Origin: MSPOR6 sp964652195
Lineage (GTDB): Bacteria > Poribacteria > WGA-4E > WGA-3G
Assembly: GCA_964652195.1 (NCBI GenBank)
Contig: CAZZBB010000106.1
Coordinates: 67,930 to 131,929, forward strand
Reading direction: 5' to 3'
Length of the DNA: 64,000 nt
The position numbers and the translations under genes are program-made. This document shows, piece after piece, positions 28,954-37,726 of the stretch; within the stretch, counting starts at the first letter, position 1, and every line of letters begins with the position of its first letter. Under the pieces are notes generated by a model. That model was not told the DNA's origin. It worked only from the letters and a program-made list of their open reading frames with translations, and did not search any database.

Positions 28954-29481
28954 TTATAAAGTTTTTGTATTGGCTAATTCAACCTCATTATTCTCATCTT
29001 CCCAAGTTATTATCGGTTCAAGACCGAACACCTGTTCCATGGATTCTGCTACCGACATTTTCAGATCATTCAGTTTCGCACTATCTGAAACATACTTAGT
29101 TGGATGTGTTATCATGAAACTATTCAGAGCTATTATTTCTACCTTCAAGTTTTCTACGAATTCATCACTATTCTTTTTTATTTCCAGATCTATCACTTTC
29201 TGCCACATCTCTGAAAAACAGGGGACAGCATCAGGACTCCACGTTTTAGCTTGAGACATGAGAGAATTCCATAGATTTAAAAACGAATTGTATGCATCTT
29301 CTCGTTTATCAAATTTTGCAATAACTATAGACTCATGATCAATAGAATTAGGAATCGGATTAGTATATGCTCTTATACTATATGAATCATCTGATTCCTT
29401 ATAAACGTCAATTCTATCAAAATGAAGAGTGTTTATAATACCCTTGTTCTGAGTCTTTATATACATAGTACGATCCATCAT
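28954..29481 (-). CDS. Hypothetical protein
   Basis: A 175-residue cytoplasmic-looking protein that I do not recognise. It begins MMDRTMYIKTQNKGIINTLHFDRIDVYKESDDSYSIRAYT in beta-strand-like alternation and continues with amphipathic helices (EDAYNSFLNLWNSLMSQ, EIKKNSDEFVENLKVEIIALN). There is no signal peptide or membrane segment. AGGA precedes the ATG. It sits 31 bp upstream of the PhyH gene in the same direction and may be co-transcribed with it. Confidence 0.6.
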   Translation of the reverse strand: MMDRTMYIKTQNKGIINTLHFDRIDVYKESDDSYSIRAYTNPIPNSIDHESIVIAKFDKREDAYNSFLNLWNSLMSQAKTWSPDAVPCFSEMWQKVIDLEIKKNSDEFVENLKVEIIALNSFMITHPTKYVSDSAKLNDLKMSVAESMEQVFGLEPIITWEDENNEVELANTKTL

Positions 29482-29613
29482 TATGCATCCTGGCAGGAGT
29501 GATGATTGGTATGTTTATGAAAGAATTGAGAATAAAATGATGACTAAACAATTTAATAACAGATATGAATTTCATAGTTCAATACCTTCGCCAAAAACAT
29601 TTGAATAAATAGG

Positions 29614-29755
29614 GTGTCTGTCCTAAAGTTATAAAATATCAACATAACTTAGAAAGGACAATCCCGTGCAAGAAATTATAGCACTATTTACTGTACTTAA
29701 TCCATGTTTATCCACGACTTCAAATAATCCTCGTTCACATTCTTGGAAGTGTTAA
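29614..29755 (+). mobile_element. Insertion sequence remnant: left end plus first ~29 codons of a transposase
   Basis: GTGTCTGTCCTAAAGTTAT (29614-29632) faces ATAACTT...AGGAC near 29643-29659, an imperfect inverted repeat as at an IS end. A GTG at 29666 opens QEIIALFTVLNPCLSTTS and stops at 29755. The peptide resembles the start of transposases that I recall as MQEIIALFTVLNPCLSTTTI..., from memory. The rest of the transposase is absent, so this is a fragment. The remainder of the 29482-29857 gap holds the promoter at 29804. Confidence 0.45.
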
Positions 29756-29803
29756 TTATCTTCGTTCAATCATATCTTTATCCCTTGATATAATAGAATT
29801 TCC

Positions 29804-29833
29804 TTGACATTTCCACCGTTTACAAGATAAAAT
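29804..29833 (+). promoter_or_regulatory. Sigma-70-type promoter, TTGACA-18-TAAAAT
   Basis: TTGACA (29804-29809) and TAAAAT (29828-29833) with an 18-bp spacer. The start point would be near 29840, after the ATG at 29837, so translation of the lipoprotein must begin at the ATG at 29858. Confidence 0.75.
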
Positions 29834-29857
29834 TGAGTGTATAATGAGGCGATTAAT

Positions 29858-30244
29858 ATGTCCAATTTATACAGATTTTTGCATCTTACTGTTGTTATAT
29901 TAGTATTTATTGTCGTTGGATGTGCATCACGGGATTCAACTGGGATAAATGCCTATAATCAGTTTGCTATCAAAGCAGCAGAAGCAGGACTTTGGAATGA
30001 AGCAATCTACCGTTGGAATCAGGTGATTACTATTGATCCGAATAATGCCGCTGCCCATAATAACCTCGGTGTAAGTTACGAAGCACAAGGAAAAATTAAT
30101 GATGCTGTAGCTTCTTATGAACGTGCAACAGAACTTGACCCAGACAGCAAATACTATCGTATAAATTACCGTAGATGTCGTTTACATATTCGTCGCAGCG
30201 GTTCAGAAACAACAGAATCTGTAGATGAGCCAAATAGTGAATAA
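29858..30244 (+). CDS. TPR lipoprotein
   Basis: A 128-residue lipoprotein. A signal sequence (LYRFLHLTVVILVFIVVGC) ends in a lipobox VVGC, so the mature chain starts at Cys and is lipid-anchored. Two TPR-like helical pairs follow (AAEAGLWNEAIYRWNQVITIDPNNAAAHNN and LGVSYEAQGKINDAVASYERATELDPDS). The ATG at 29858 is selected because GAGG precedes it and because the promoter's predicted start lies just before it, whereas the in-frame ATG at 29837 would be untranscribed. It begins a run of envelope genes up to about 37.3 kb. Confidence 0.85.
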   Translation: MSNLYRFLHLTVVILVFIVVGCASRDSTGINAYNQFAIKAAEAGLWNEAIYRWNQVITIDPNNAAAHNNLGVSYEAQGKINDAVASYERATELDPDSKYYRINYRRCRLHIRRSGSETTESVDEPNSE

Positions 30245-30264
30245 TGCATTACTTATAAACACTC

Positions 30265-31029
30265 ATGCAAAAATTTATCACACCGACCATCTTGCGATTT
30301 CTTCACCTAAACAAGAAAATAATTACACTATTTTCTTTACTCCTAATCATCCTATCTCTAAGTGGGTGCAGTGCTCATGTATCCCGTGTCTCTATTCCAA
30401 TTAAAGTACAATCAGAAATAGATATAGATACCTACAGTAAATTCGCAGTTCTACCATTTGTTAGTGAAGAACACTCCTCAAAACTTGGAGAATTGCCGGT
30501 TGAAATAGGAGATGATATTGGTGAGATATTAAGGAGTAGATTAGCACGGCAAGAAAAATTTGAAATTGTCAATAAACAAGAAACAAAACGACTCATGACA
30601 GGTGAAGAAGTTAATGAAGAATGGCTCGAAGACACAGAGCATCTTAGTGAATTAGGCAAGTATTTTGAAGTCAAAGGTATCATTGTTGGAAGTTACCGCT
30701 TTATTTCAGACACTCAACCCAGACGGTATTATGGAGAACGATATTCAGCACGCCATCAACGGTATATCATGGATTACCACGATTATTTGCAAAAGTCATA
30801 CCTGCTATCCCTCAGGGTTATGATCATAGATATTGATACTAAAGATAAAATTTGGGATGAAGCGTACCTTCAAAAAACTGCTGAAGCACATACACTTGGA
30901 TCTTTCGTCTTCTCACAGATGGCACCACAGGAAAGAACATTAAAAGAACTTAGTAAACGCGCTATCGCTGATTTTGTACGAGAAATAACACCACACTACG
31001 AGCAAGAAGATAGGTTTCTAATAAGATAA
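30265..31029 (+). CDS. Lipoprotein with CsgG/LpoB-like domain
   Basis: A 254-residue lipoprotein. The signal sequence ends in LSLSGCSAHV (lipobox around residue 35). The mature part has FAVLPFVSEEH... IGDDIGEILRSRLARQEKFEIVNKQETKRL... and YFEVKGIIVGSYRF, an arrangement seen in CsgG/FlgO/LpoB-type outer-membrane lipoproteins with an anticodon-binding-like fold. I could not decide which subfamily it belongs to. It starts 20 bp after the TPR lipoprotein and is followed by the BamA-like gene, suggesting an envelope-assembly operon. Confidence 0.72.
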   Translation: MQKFITPTILRFLHLNKKIITLFSLLLIILSLSGCSAHVSRVSIPIKVQSEIDIDTYSKFAVLPFVSEEHSSKLGELPVEIGDDIGEILRSRLARQEKFEIVNKQETKRLMTGEEVNEEWLEDTEHLSELGKYFEVKGIIVGSYRFISDTQPRRYYGERYSARHQRYIMDYHDYLQKSYLLSLRVMIIDIDTKDKIWDEAYLQKTAEAHTLGSFVFSQMAPQERTLKELSKRAIADFVREITPHYEQEDRFLIR

Positions 31030-31103
31030 AAAGCAGAATTACACTCACGAATTATTACCAAAATACACATTTAATTAAACAGACACAATATAAGGTATGA
31101 CCT

Positions 31104-34016
31104 ATGAAGAAACTACTTAGAATATCACCAAAAATAAAAAACTACCTCCATAAAATGTTATCCATGACAATATTTTTGAGTCTAATTATGGTAGTTATAC
31201 CTTCTGTTTATTCACAAGGGTTTGGCAAAAACAAGATTACTGGACAACGATTTAATTGGCACATTCATCGTACAGAACACTTTGACATCCATTACTACCC
31301 AAGTGAAGCTAAACTGGTCCCCGTAATGGCATCAATCGCCGAGGATGCCTATGAAAAACATAGTGAAATTCTTGAACACGAACTTGAAAACAGAACGCCT
31401 TTGATTCTATACAAATCTCATAAAGATTTTCAAGAAACCAATATTATCTTACAAGAATTACATGAAGGCATCGGTGGTTTTGCTGAATTATTTAAACACC
31501 GTATAGTTATACCATTCACAGGTTCAGCAGAGGCTTTTCGAGAAGTTATTTATCATGAACTAATACACATATTCCAATACGATATACTCTATCAGAAACC
31601 CCATGCAAGTATTTATAGCGGTGAGTTTCTATATTCTCCACCAATATGGTTCATGGAAGGTATGGCGGATTTCTTCGCAGAAGATAACGATGCAATCGGA
31701 GAAATGGTCCTTAGAGATGCAAGTATCAACAACAATATACCGCCGCTAACAGAATTACAGAACTTCAACCGACTGACATCTCCCTATATTGGATATAAAA
31801 TGGGTCAATTAGCTGTCGGACACCTTGTGCAAACCTATGGACAAGAAAAAATAGCTGAAATCATGCAGGGTCTCAGACAAAGCAGAACAAAAAATATTGA
31901 CAACGTCTTTAAAGACGTACTGGGGATTTCCTTAGAAGACTTTGATAAAGAGTGGCAACAGATGATGAAGAAACGTTACTGGCCCCTCATCCAAGATAAG
32001 GAATTACCCGATTCCGCAACAAAACAACTTACAAAGAAAGCAAAATACTCCCATAATATCAAACCTATATGGTCTCCCAGCGGTGATATCATCGCATATA
32101 TAACAGGTAATGATGGATTTATGGAAATTGTCCTAATGTCAGCAAAAACTGGGGAACTTATCGATCGAATTACAAAAAGCCTTTTTAGGGAAAAATATGA
32201 AGAAATACGCTCAGATTCTACTGGATTCGATAGAAGTATTACTTGGTCTCCAGATGGGGATCATATCGCTTTCATAGGTAAACATCACGCAGCAAATTAT
32301 CTCTATGAAGTGAATATACTCACACATAAATTAACCCAATACATTAAACTGGATTTTGATGCTGCGAATTCACCTAATTATGATAAAACTGGTAATCGAA
32401 TAGCCTTTACCGCGCTAAAAGAAGGACAAACAGATCTATATACTGTTGATTTGGATGTTGAAAAGATATACCGTATAACACGGGATACATTTCACGATTC
32501 CCATCCTTCTTGGCATCCAACAGAAAATAAAATCATTTATGTTTCTGAGAGAGATAGAAGAAATAAACTTGTTATCATTGATTTTGAAAAACGCACCCAA
32601 CAAATCTTAACTGATAACGTATCAAATGCCATCAGTCCAATATGGATGCCGGATGGTGAATCGGTTTTATATTGTTCTGACCGAACAGGTGTATATGATG
32701 CTTACAAACTAAATATCACTTCTTTGGAAAGAACTCGACTAACAAACTTAATTACCGGTTCTTTTAATCCAAGTTTTTCACCAGATCAGAAAAAAATACT
32801 ATTTAGTGCATATCAAAAAGGAAAATACGATGTTTGTATAATGGATTCGGATAAATTACTTGCTGAGAAAATTGAAGAACCTAAAATTGCATCACAAACA
32901 ATTCCTGCACTAATTGATTCTGAACCCGGTGTTAAAAACTATAGAATAGCGAAAAGAAAGTATAGCACAAGATCATCTTTTCGATTTGACGCTATTATTC
33001 CTGAGTTCAGTTATGGAGCAGACGGCTTACTACGAAGTCAAGTACGGATGAGTGCAAGTGATATGTTAGGAAATCATCGTGTCGAGGTAAGTGTAATTAA
33101 TCAATCAAGAGGTTACCTACTGCCAGACTTTATCGCACAGTATGGTTTCTTGACCCATCGTGCTGATGTCGGAGCTGTAATCTATAACTACCATCAATAC
33201 CATCTTCTCGGTTCATTCAGAAGTCAACGAGGCGTATTACAACGTATTACTGGTGCTGGCGGATACATAAGTTATCCATTCAATCGGTATTTAAGATTAG
33301 ACACTCATTTCGCAATGTATACCACACCTTTCGCTCATAACTTCCAAACGAGTGAACCATTTAACTATTATGATCGTGGTTTATTATCCATCGGATCCAT
33401 TGCTCTTGTGGGTGACAACACGATGTGGCGGGAATGGGCACCATTCAAAGGCACACGATACAGGTTAGAAATCGAACGTTCATTTCCACGTATTGGTAGC
33501 CAGTTAGCACTTACTAATACTTTGTTTGATTTTAGGAATTATATCGGTTTAGGTAGACGTACCACTATTGCCACAAGATTATTGTTAGGAGCAAGTTTTG
33601 GAGAGGATAAATCTCTCTATTATCTCGGTGGTATTGACACGCTCCGCGGATATAATTATCAAGACTTAGTAGGGTCGCGCCTCGGTCTATTCAACATTGA
33701 ACTACGCATACCATTTATTGATGCCCTATATTTCGCATGGCCCATACGTTGGTCTATTGGTGGTATCAGAGGGATTGCCTTCGCAGATTTTGGTACAACA
33801 TGGGCAGATTGGAAATACGGGCCAGAAAACCCTCTAAACTTAGTTCAACGGAACGGGTTTAAGGTTCGTCTCATTGACTTAAAAGGATCATTGGGAGTCG
33901 GTCTTAGACTACGATTGGGTATTTTCTCATTAGATTTCGCTGCTGCACGGCACACCGATTTAAGGAGTATAGAACCAGGATTCAAGTATCATTTCGGATT
34001 AGGACAAGCATTTTAA
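31104..34016 (+). CDS. Peptidase-MA / TolB-like propeller / BamA-like outer-membrane protein
   Basis: A 970-residue exported protein with three parts. After a signal peptide (residues ~1-38), residues ~45-310 resemble a peptidase MA-like metalloprotease domain with the zinc motif H151-E-L-I-H155 and a downstream EGMADFF as third ligand. Residues ~330-620 are TolB-like WD40 repeats (for example PSWHPTENKIIYVSERD and SFSPDQKKILFSA). The last ~300 residues are beta-rich, with GIDTLRGYNYQDLVGSRLGLFNIELRIPF, typical of an Omp85/BamA-type barrel end, and terminate in an aromatic. It probably sits in the outer membrane. Two lipoprotein genes precede it. Confidence 0.82.
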   Translation: MKKLLRISPKIKNYLHKMLSMTIFLSLIMVVIPSVYSQGFGKNKITGQRFNWHIHRTEHFDIHYYPSEAKLVPVMASIAEDAYEKHSEILEHELENRTPLILYKSHKDFQETNIILQELHEGIGGFAELFKHRIVIPFTGSAEAFREVIYHELIHIFQYDILYQKPHASIYSGEFLYSPPIWFMEGMADFFAEDNDAIGEMVLRDASINNNIPPLTELQNFNRLTSPYIGYKMGQLAVGHLVQTYGQEKIAEIMQGLRQSRTKNIDNVFKDVLGISLEDFDKEWQQMMKKRYWPLIQDKELPDSATKQLTKKAKYSHNIKPIWSPSGDIIAYITGNDGFMEIVLMSAKTGELIDRITKSLFREKYEEIRSDSTGFDRSITWSPDGDHIAFIGKHHAANYLYEVNILTHKLTQYIKLDFDAANSPNYDKTGNRIAFTALKEGQTDLYTVDLDVEKIYRITRDTFHDSHPSWHPTENKIIYVSERDRRNKLVIIDFEKRTQQILTDNVSNAISPIWMPDGESVLYCSDRTGVYDAYKLNITSLERTRLTNLITGSFNPSFSPDQKKILFSAYQKGKYDVCIMDSDKLLAEKIEEPKIASQTIPALIDSEPGVKNYRIAKRKYSTRSSFRFDAIIPEFSYGADGLLRSQVRMSASDMLGNHRVEVSVINQSRGYLLPDFIAQYGFLTHRADVGAVIYNYHQYHLLGSFRSQRGVLQRITGAGGYISYPFNRYLRLDTHFAMYTTPFAHNFQTSEPFNYYDRGLLSIGSIALVGDNTMWREWAPFKGTRYRLEIERSFPRIGSQLALTNTLFDFRNYIGLGRRTTIATRLLLGASFGEDKSLYYLGGIDTLRGYNYQDLVGSRLGLFNIELRIPFIDALYFAWPIRWSIGGIRGIAFADFGTTWADWKYGPENPLNLVQRNGFKVRLIDLKGSLGVGLRLRLGIFSLDFAAARHTDLRSIEPGFKYHFGLGQAF

Positions 34017-34087
34017 CACATCAATTCAAATTCATACATATATTTAGCAGCTACGGTTTTAGAATATTAAATCTATAAGGAGTAATA

Positions 34088-37000
34088 ATGGAACCACGAG
34101 TAAAACGTCTCATTCTCTCAGTTGGCATTTTAGCAGTTCTTGGCGGTATAATCACGGCTTGGATTAACATATACCCTGATGTACTATGGTTTAAAATGGT
34201 AAATTATCTTTCTGTTTATACTGAAATATTATACACCAAGATACTTGTTGGGGTGATTGTGGGTTTATCTTATTTAATCATACTCCTAATAAATCTGTAT
34301 ATTGTTTATAAATACACCCCCGCACAACTCAGTCCAGCATTCTTAGGAGGAACCGAATTCACAGGTGGGGAAACAAACACCCGTAAGATGATTTATGGTG
34401 GACTCACCATTATGGCTGTCCTTTTTAGTATACTCATGGGGTATTCAGCAACTGATCGGTGGGAAATATATCTACGGTATACCCATGCAGGACAATTGGA
34501 TTTTCAGGCTGCTACACCTATTACTGTAAATGATGGAATTAATTCAGATACAATTTCGGTTTCAACATTAGAATTACAAGCGAAAAAAATCCAAATTGGT
34601 GATGAAATAAAAGTATATGTGGACCAAAATGAACCGGTTAGTGCTACTGTTAATCAAGTCATCACTGAACCTATAACCCAAAATAATAAGACAATCAACC
34701 TGCCAATCGGTTTAAAATTAAACGCGTCCATTCAGGTTGATGACGGTCAGAGAGCATATTTTACCTCTCTTGCACGTGACCCAATATTCAAAAAGGATGT
34801 CTCCTATTATGTGTTTGAAATGCCTATGTGGCGTTATATCTGTGGTACACTTTTTGGTATCTTCTTCCTAGTTACTGTTTTCTCAATAATCATCTACTTT
34901 TTCCACGGATTAATTACGGGAGATACGAATCAACTCCGCTTTCGACCCCCTTTCAAAGTTAAAGCACATCTTTTCACACTCGTAGGGTTAACACTTCTAT
35001 TCCGTGCTTGGAACTACCGTTTTGTAATGTATGATTTATTATATACATCAAACGAAATTGTACGTGCTGGTGGTGGCTATGCTGCAATCAAGGCACGATT
35101 ACCAATTCTCTATATCATGATTGCTCTCACAGTAATATGTGCTGTGATTTTTATCATTAGTATCTTCTTACGAAGCAATAAATTTGCTTTTGGAGGTCTA
35201 ATTGTGTTTATTATTGCCGGTATATTAGGGCAATTCTATCCAAGTATAGTACAAACCCTAAGGGTTGATCCGCTTAAGCAAGTATTAGAAGCAGATTACA
35301 TTAACTACAACATCAAATCTACTTTACAAGCATACGGTCTATCTGAGAATAAGGTTGTAGTTGAAGAATATCCTCTGACAGAAGTCCTTAGTTACGAAGA
35401 TATTACAAGTGAAGAAAACGATCCTATATTTAATAGCATACGACTATGGGATTGGCGGCCCTTACGCAGAATATTTAGACAGTTACAGGAATTACGTTCA
35501 CAATACGATTTCTTTGATGTTGATATTGATAGATACGTTATTAACGATGAAATCAGACAAGTGATGCTATCAGCACGTGAGTTAAACATTAACGATTTAG
35601 ATGAAGAAACCAAAAACGACTGGTATAAACAAACCTATGTCTATACACACGGATATGGTGCTGTTGTAAGTCCTGTAAATGAAATTGAAAAAGGCAAACC
35701 AAACATGTACATTCAAGAATTGCCACCTATTCAATACAATGAGCAATGGCCATATAGATTCAATGAGTCTCCAGGACCGCGTATCTACTATGGTGAAAGA
35801 ACTGACCGTTATGTGATTATTCATCCTGACAAAGCTCAACCATTAGAATTTGATTATCCTATTGAAGGTCAACAATATGCTGAATATGCATATCAAGGAA
35901 AAGGTGGTGTTGAGCTTAGATCGTTCTGGCGAAAACTGGTGTATATGTTGAAGTTTGATAAAGAGATAAAGTTTGTATTGCCAGGAGAAATTTCATCTAC
36001 AAGTCGCATCCTATATGACCGAAATATAAAAAGACGGATTCAGAAAATCGCTCCTTTCTTAAGATACGATGGAGACCCTTATATAGTCCTACACAATGGA
36101 AGAATCGTATGGATGATAGATGCTTATACTATCACACATAGATACCCATATTCTGTCTCTATGAATGAATTTCTTAGAGATAGAAGACGACAACAAGTCA
36201 CAGGTACACAACAGGATGGTGAACCGTGGGGGAATTACATAAGGAATTCTGTTAAAGTTCTGGTTGATGCTTATGATGGCTCGGTAGATTTCTATATAAT
36301 GGAAAGAGAACAAGACCCAATAGTTGAATGTTATAGAAAGATTTTTCCAGATTTATTCAAATCTTTTGCTGAAATGCCAGAAGAACTTAAGCAACATATT
36401 CGTTATCCCACATCTATGTTTCTTATCCAATCCAGAGTATACCAAGATTATCACATGAAGAATCCTAATACCTTTTATGCTGGCGAAGATAAATGGGAGA
36501 TTGGATGGGAACTCTATGATAATACAGATGCTGAAACACAACAAGTCGTTCCTCAGCAGCAAAGATCGCCTTTTGCTCAGCAGCAGCCTGTTAGAAAAGC
36601 ACCAGCAAATGGACAACCAGTTGAACCATATTATGTGGTAATTAAGTTACCCGGTCAGGATAGAGCTGAGTTTATGCTGATGTTACCCTATACTCCTAAA
36701 AACAAACCAAATCTTACAGCATGGCTGGCTGCACGTTGTGATTTACCACAATATGGACAATTATTAGTATACCGTTTCCCAAAAGGCAAACAAGTTGCTG
36801 GTCCAATGCAGGTTGAAAACTTCATTAGTCAAGAACCAGAGATTTCACAACAGATAAGTCTTTGGAATACACAAGGATCACGGGTTTTGCGCGGTAATCT
36901 ACTGATTCTCCCAATGAACAATTCACTGCTCTATGTTGAACCTATTTATATCCAGTCTGAAGATGAAGAAACCGCTATCCCTGAATTACGGCGGGTTGTT

Positions 37001-37300
37001 ATCGGATATGAAAATCAAGTGGTATGGGGAGAAACTCTTGACGAAGCTCTCAAAAAGATGTTTGTAGGGGAAACAGGAATTCAAGGGACTTCGTTAGTTA
37101 GTTCTACGGACGAAGCCGTTGAAAGCGCCAACCTTTCAAATGAGGACATGTCTATAAGTTCACTCATTCAACAAGCAAATACTCACTACAGCAATGCCCA
37201 AATTGCCTTACGTAATGGATACTGGACAGAATATGGACAACAACTTGGAAAGTTAGAAATTATCTTAAAACAACTTCAAGAAAAAGCCAATAATAATTGA
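34088..37300 (+). CDS. UPF0182 family large membrane protein
   Basis: A 1070-residue protein of the UPF0182 (COG1615) family. The first ~390 residues contain about seven membrane helices (first: LILSVGILAVLGGIITAWI), and the remaining ~680 residues are a large extracytoplasmic domain with family segments such as YTHGYGAVVSPVNEI and IYYGERTDRYVIIHP. The function of the family is unknown. Length and layout are normal. RBS AAGGAG precedes the ATG. It lies 72 bp after the BamA-like gene and 35 bp before the DUF5069-like selenoprotein gene. Confidence 0.85.
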   Translation: MEPRVKRLILSVGILAVLGGIITAWINIYPDVLWFKMVNYLSVYTEILYTKILVGVIVGLSYLIILLINLYIVYKYTPAQLSPAFLGGTEFTGGETNTRKMIYGGLTIMAVLFSILMGYSATDRWEIYLRYTHAGQLDFQAATPITVNDGINSDTISVSTLELQAKKIQIGDEIKVYVDQNEPVSATVNQVITEPITQNNKTINLPIGLKLNASIQVDDGQRAYFTSLARDPIFKKDVSYYVFEMPMWRYICGTLFGIFFLVTVFSIIIYFFHGLITGDTNQLRFRPPFKVKAHLFTLVGLTLLFRAWNYRFVMYDLLYTSNEIVRAGGGYAAIKARLPILYIMIALTVICAVIFIISIFLRSNKFAFGGLIVFIIAGILGQFYPSIVQTLRVDPLKQVLEADYINYNIKSTLQAYGLSENKVVVEEYPLTEVLSYEDITSEENDPIFNSIRLWDWRPLRRIFRQLQELRSQYDFFDVDIDRYVINDEIRQVMLSARELNINDLDEETKNDWYKQTYVYTHGYGAVVSPVNEIEKGKPNMYIQELPPIQYNEQWPYRFNESPGPRIYYGERTDRYVIIHPDKAQPLEFDYPIEGQQYAEYAYQGKGGVELRSFWRKLVYMLKFDKEIKFVLPGEISSTSRILYDRNIKRRIQKIAPFLRYDGDPYIVLHNGRIVWMIDAYTITHRYPYSVSMNEFLRDRRRQQVTGTQQDGEPWGNYIRNSVKVLVDAYDGSVDFYIMEREQDPIVECYRKIFPDLFKSFAEMPEELKQHIRYPTSMFLIQSRVYQDYHMKNPNTFYAGEDKWEIGWELYDNTDAETQQVVPQQQRSPFAQQQPVRKAPANGQPVEPYYVVIKLPGQDRAEFMLMLPYTPKNKPNLTAWLAARCDLPQYGQLLVYRFPKGKQVAGPMQVENFISQEPEISQQISLWNTQGSRVLRGNLLILPMNNSLLYVEPIYIQSEDEETAIPELRRVVIGYENQVVWGETLDEALKKMFVGETGIQGTSLVSSTDEAVESANLSNEDMSISSLIQQANTHYSNAQIALRNGYWTEYGQQLGKLEIILKQLQEKANNN

Positions 37301-37334
37301 ATATTACGATAAATCAATAAAGGAGGTGAAGAAT

Positions 37335-37580
37335 ATGTCTCTTGATTGGAAACCACGGCATAGAGATATGATCATCGGAGGTATACCTTGGTTAGCAAGA
37401 ATATCAGATAAAGCGAATGCTAAATTACAAGGTATTATTGGGGAGTACATATACCCCTGACCGCAGGACAAAATGTTCCTGGAGGAACATAAGATTTCCG
37501 CTGAGGAATTCGTTGACATGGTGAAAAATAATCCCTCAGACGATGAAATGATTGCTGCCATGAAGAAATTGAGTGAGTAA
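37335..37580 (+). CDS. DUF5069-like small protein with in-frame TGA, probable selenocysteine
   Basis: A perfect AGGAGGTG ribosome site (37321-37328) sits 6 nt before an ATG at 37335. The frame runs 82 codons to TAA at 37578-37580 and is interrupted only by TGA at codon 42 (37458-37460). The product reads MSLDWKPRHRDMIIGG... GEYIYP-[TGA]-PQDKMFLEEHKISAEEF, which resembles DUF5069 proteins, where the pattern is GEYIYPCPLDRRFLE. The TGA thus replaces the conserved Cys. A 7-bp perfect hairpin with loop UGGA begins 13 nt after the TGA (see 37458-37490). I read this as a selenoprotein of unknown function. Family recall is from memory. Confidence 0.75.
37458..37490 (+). promoter_or_regulatory. SECIS-like stem-loop after TGA 37458
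   Basis: The TGA is followed by 19 nt up to the loop; AUGUUCC (37473-37479) pairs perfectly with GGAACAU (37484-37490) around the loop UGGA. Loop sequence and spacing match the element at 27431-27475. Confidence 0.68.
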
Positions 37581-37606
37581 GCGTTTTAGTAGGAATTGTG
37601 TAATCT

Positions 37607-37628
37607 CCGGTGGGTTTTTACCTACCGG
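37607..37628 (+). terminator. Hairpin after the DUF5069-like gene
   Basis: CCGGTGGGT pairs with ACCTACCGG (one G-U pair) around a TTTT loop, 26 bp after the stop. Only a weak T-rich stretch follows, so termination is uncertain; it could also be a leader hairpin for pheA. Confidence 0.4.
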
Positions 37629-37726
37629 GTTTACACTAATAATGAACATATACTTACAACACATTTCACTTTCAATTCTAAATCAACTATATTTCTGAAA
37701 AAAGGGTTTGTTAGGAGTACATTTTC

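Noticed and set aside
26945..37580. TGA reassigned as a sense codon in the whole genome
   Set aside because: TGA ends many genes cleanly here, for example the cytochrome at 26948, purQ at 51037 and queG at 40073, so it is a normal stop except at the two recoding sites.
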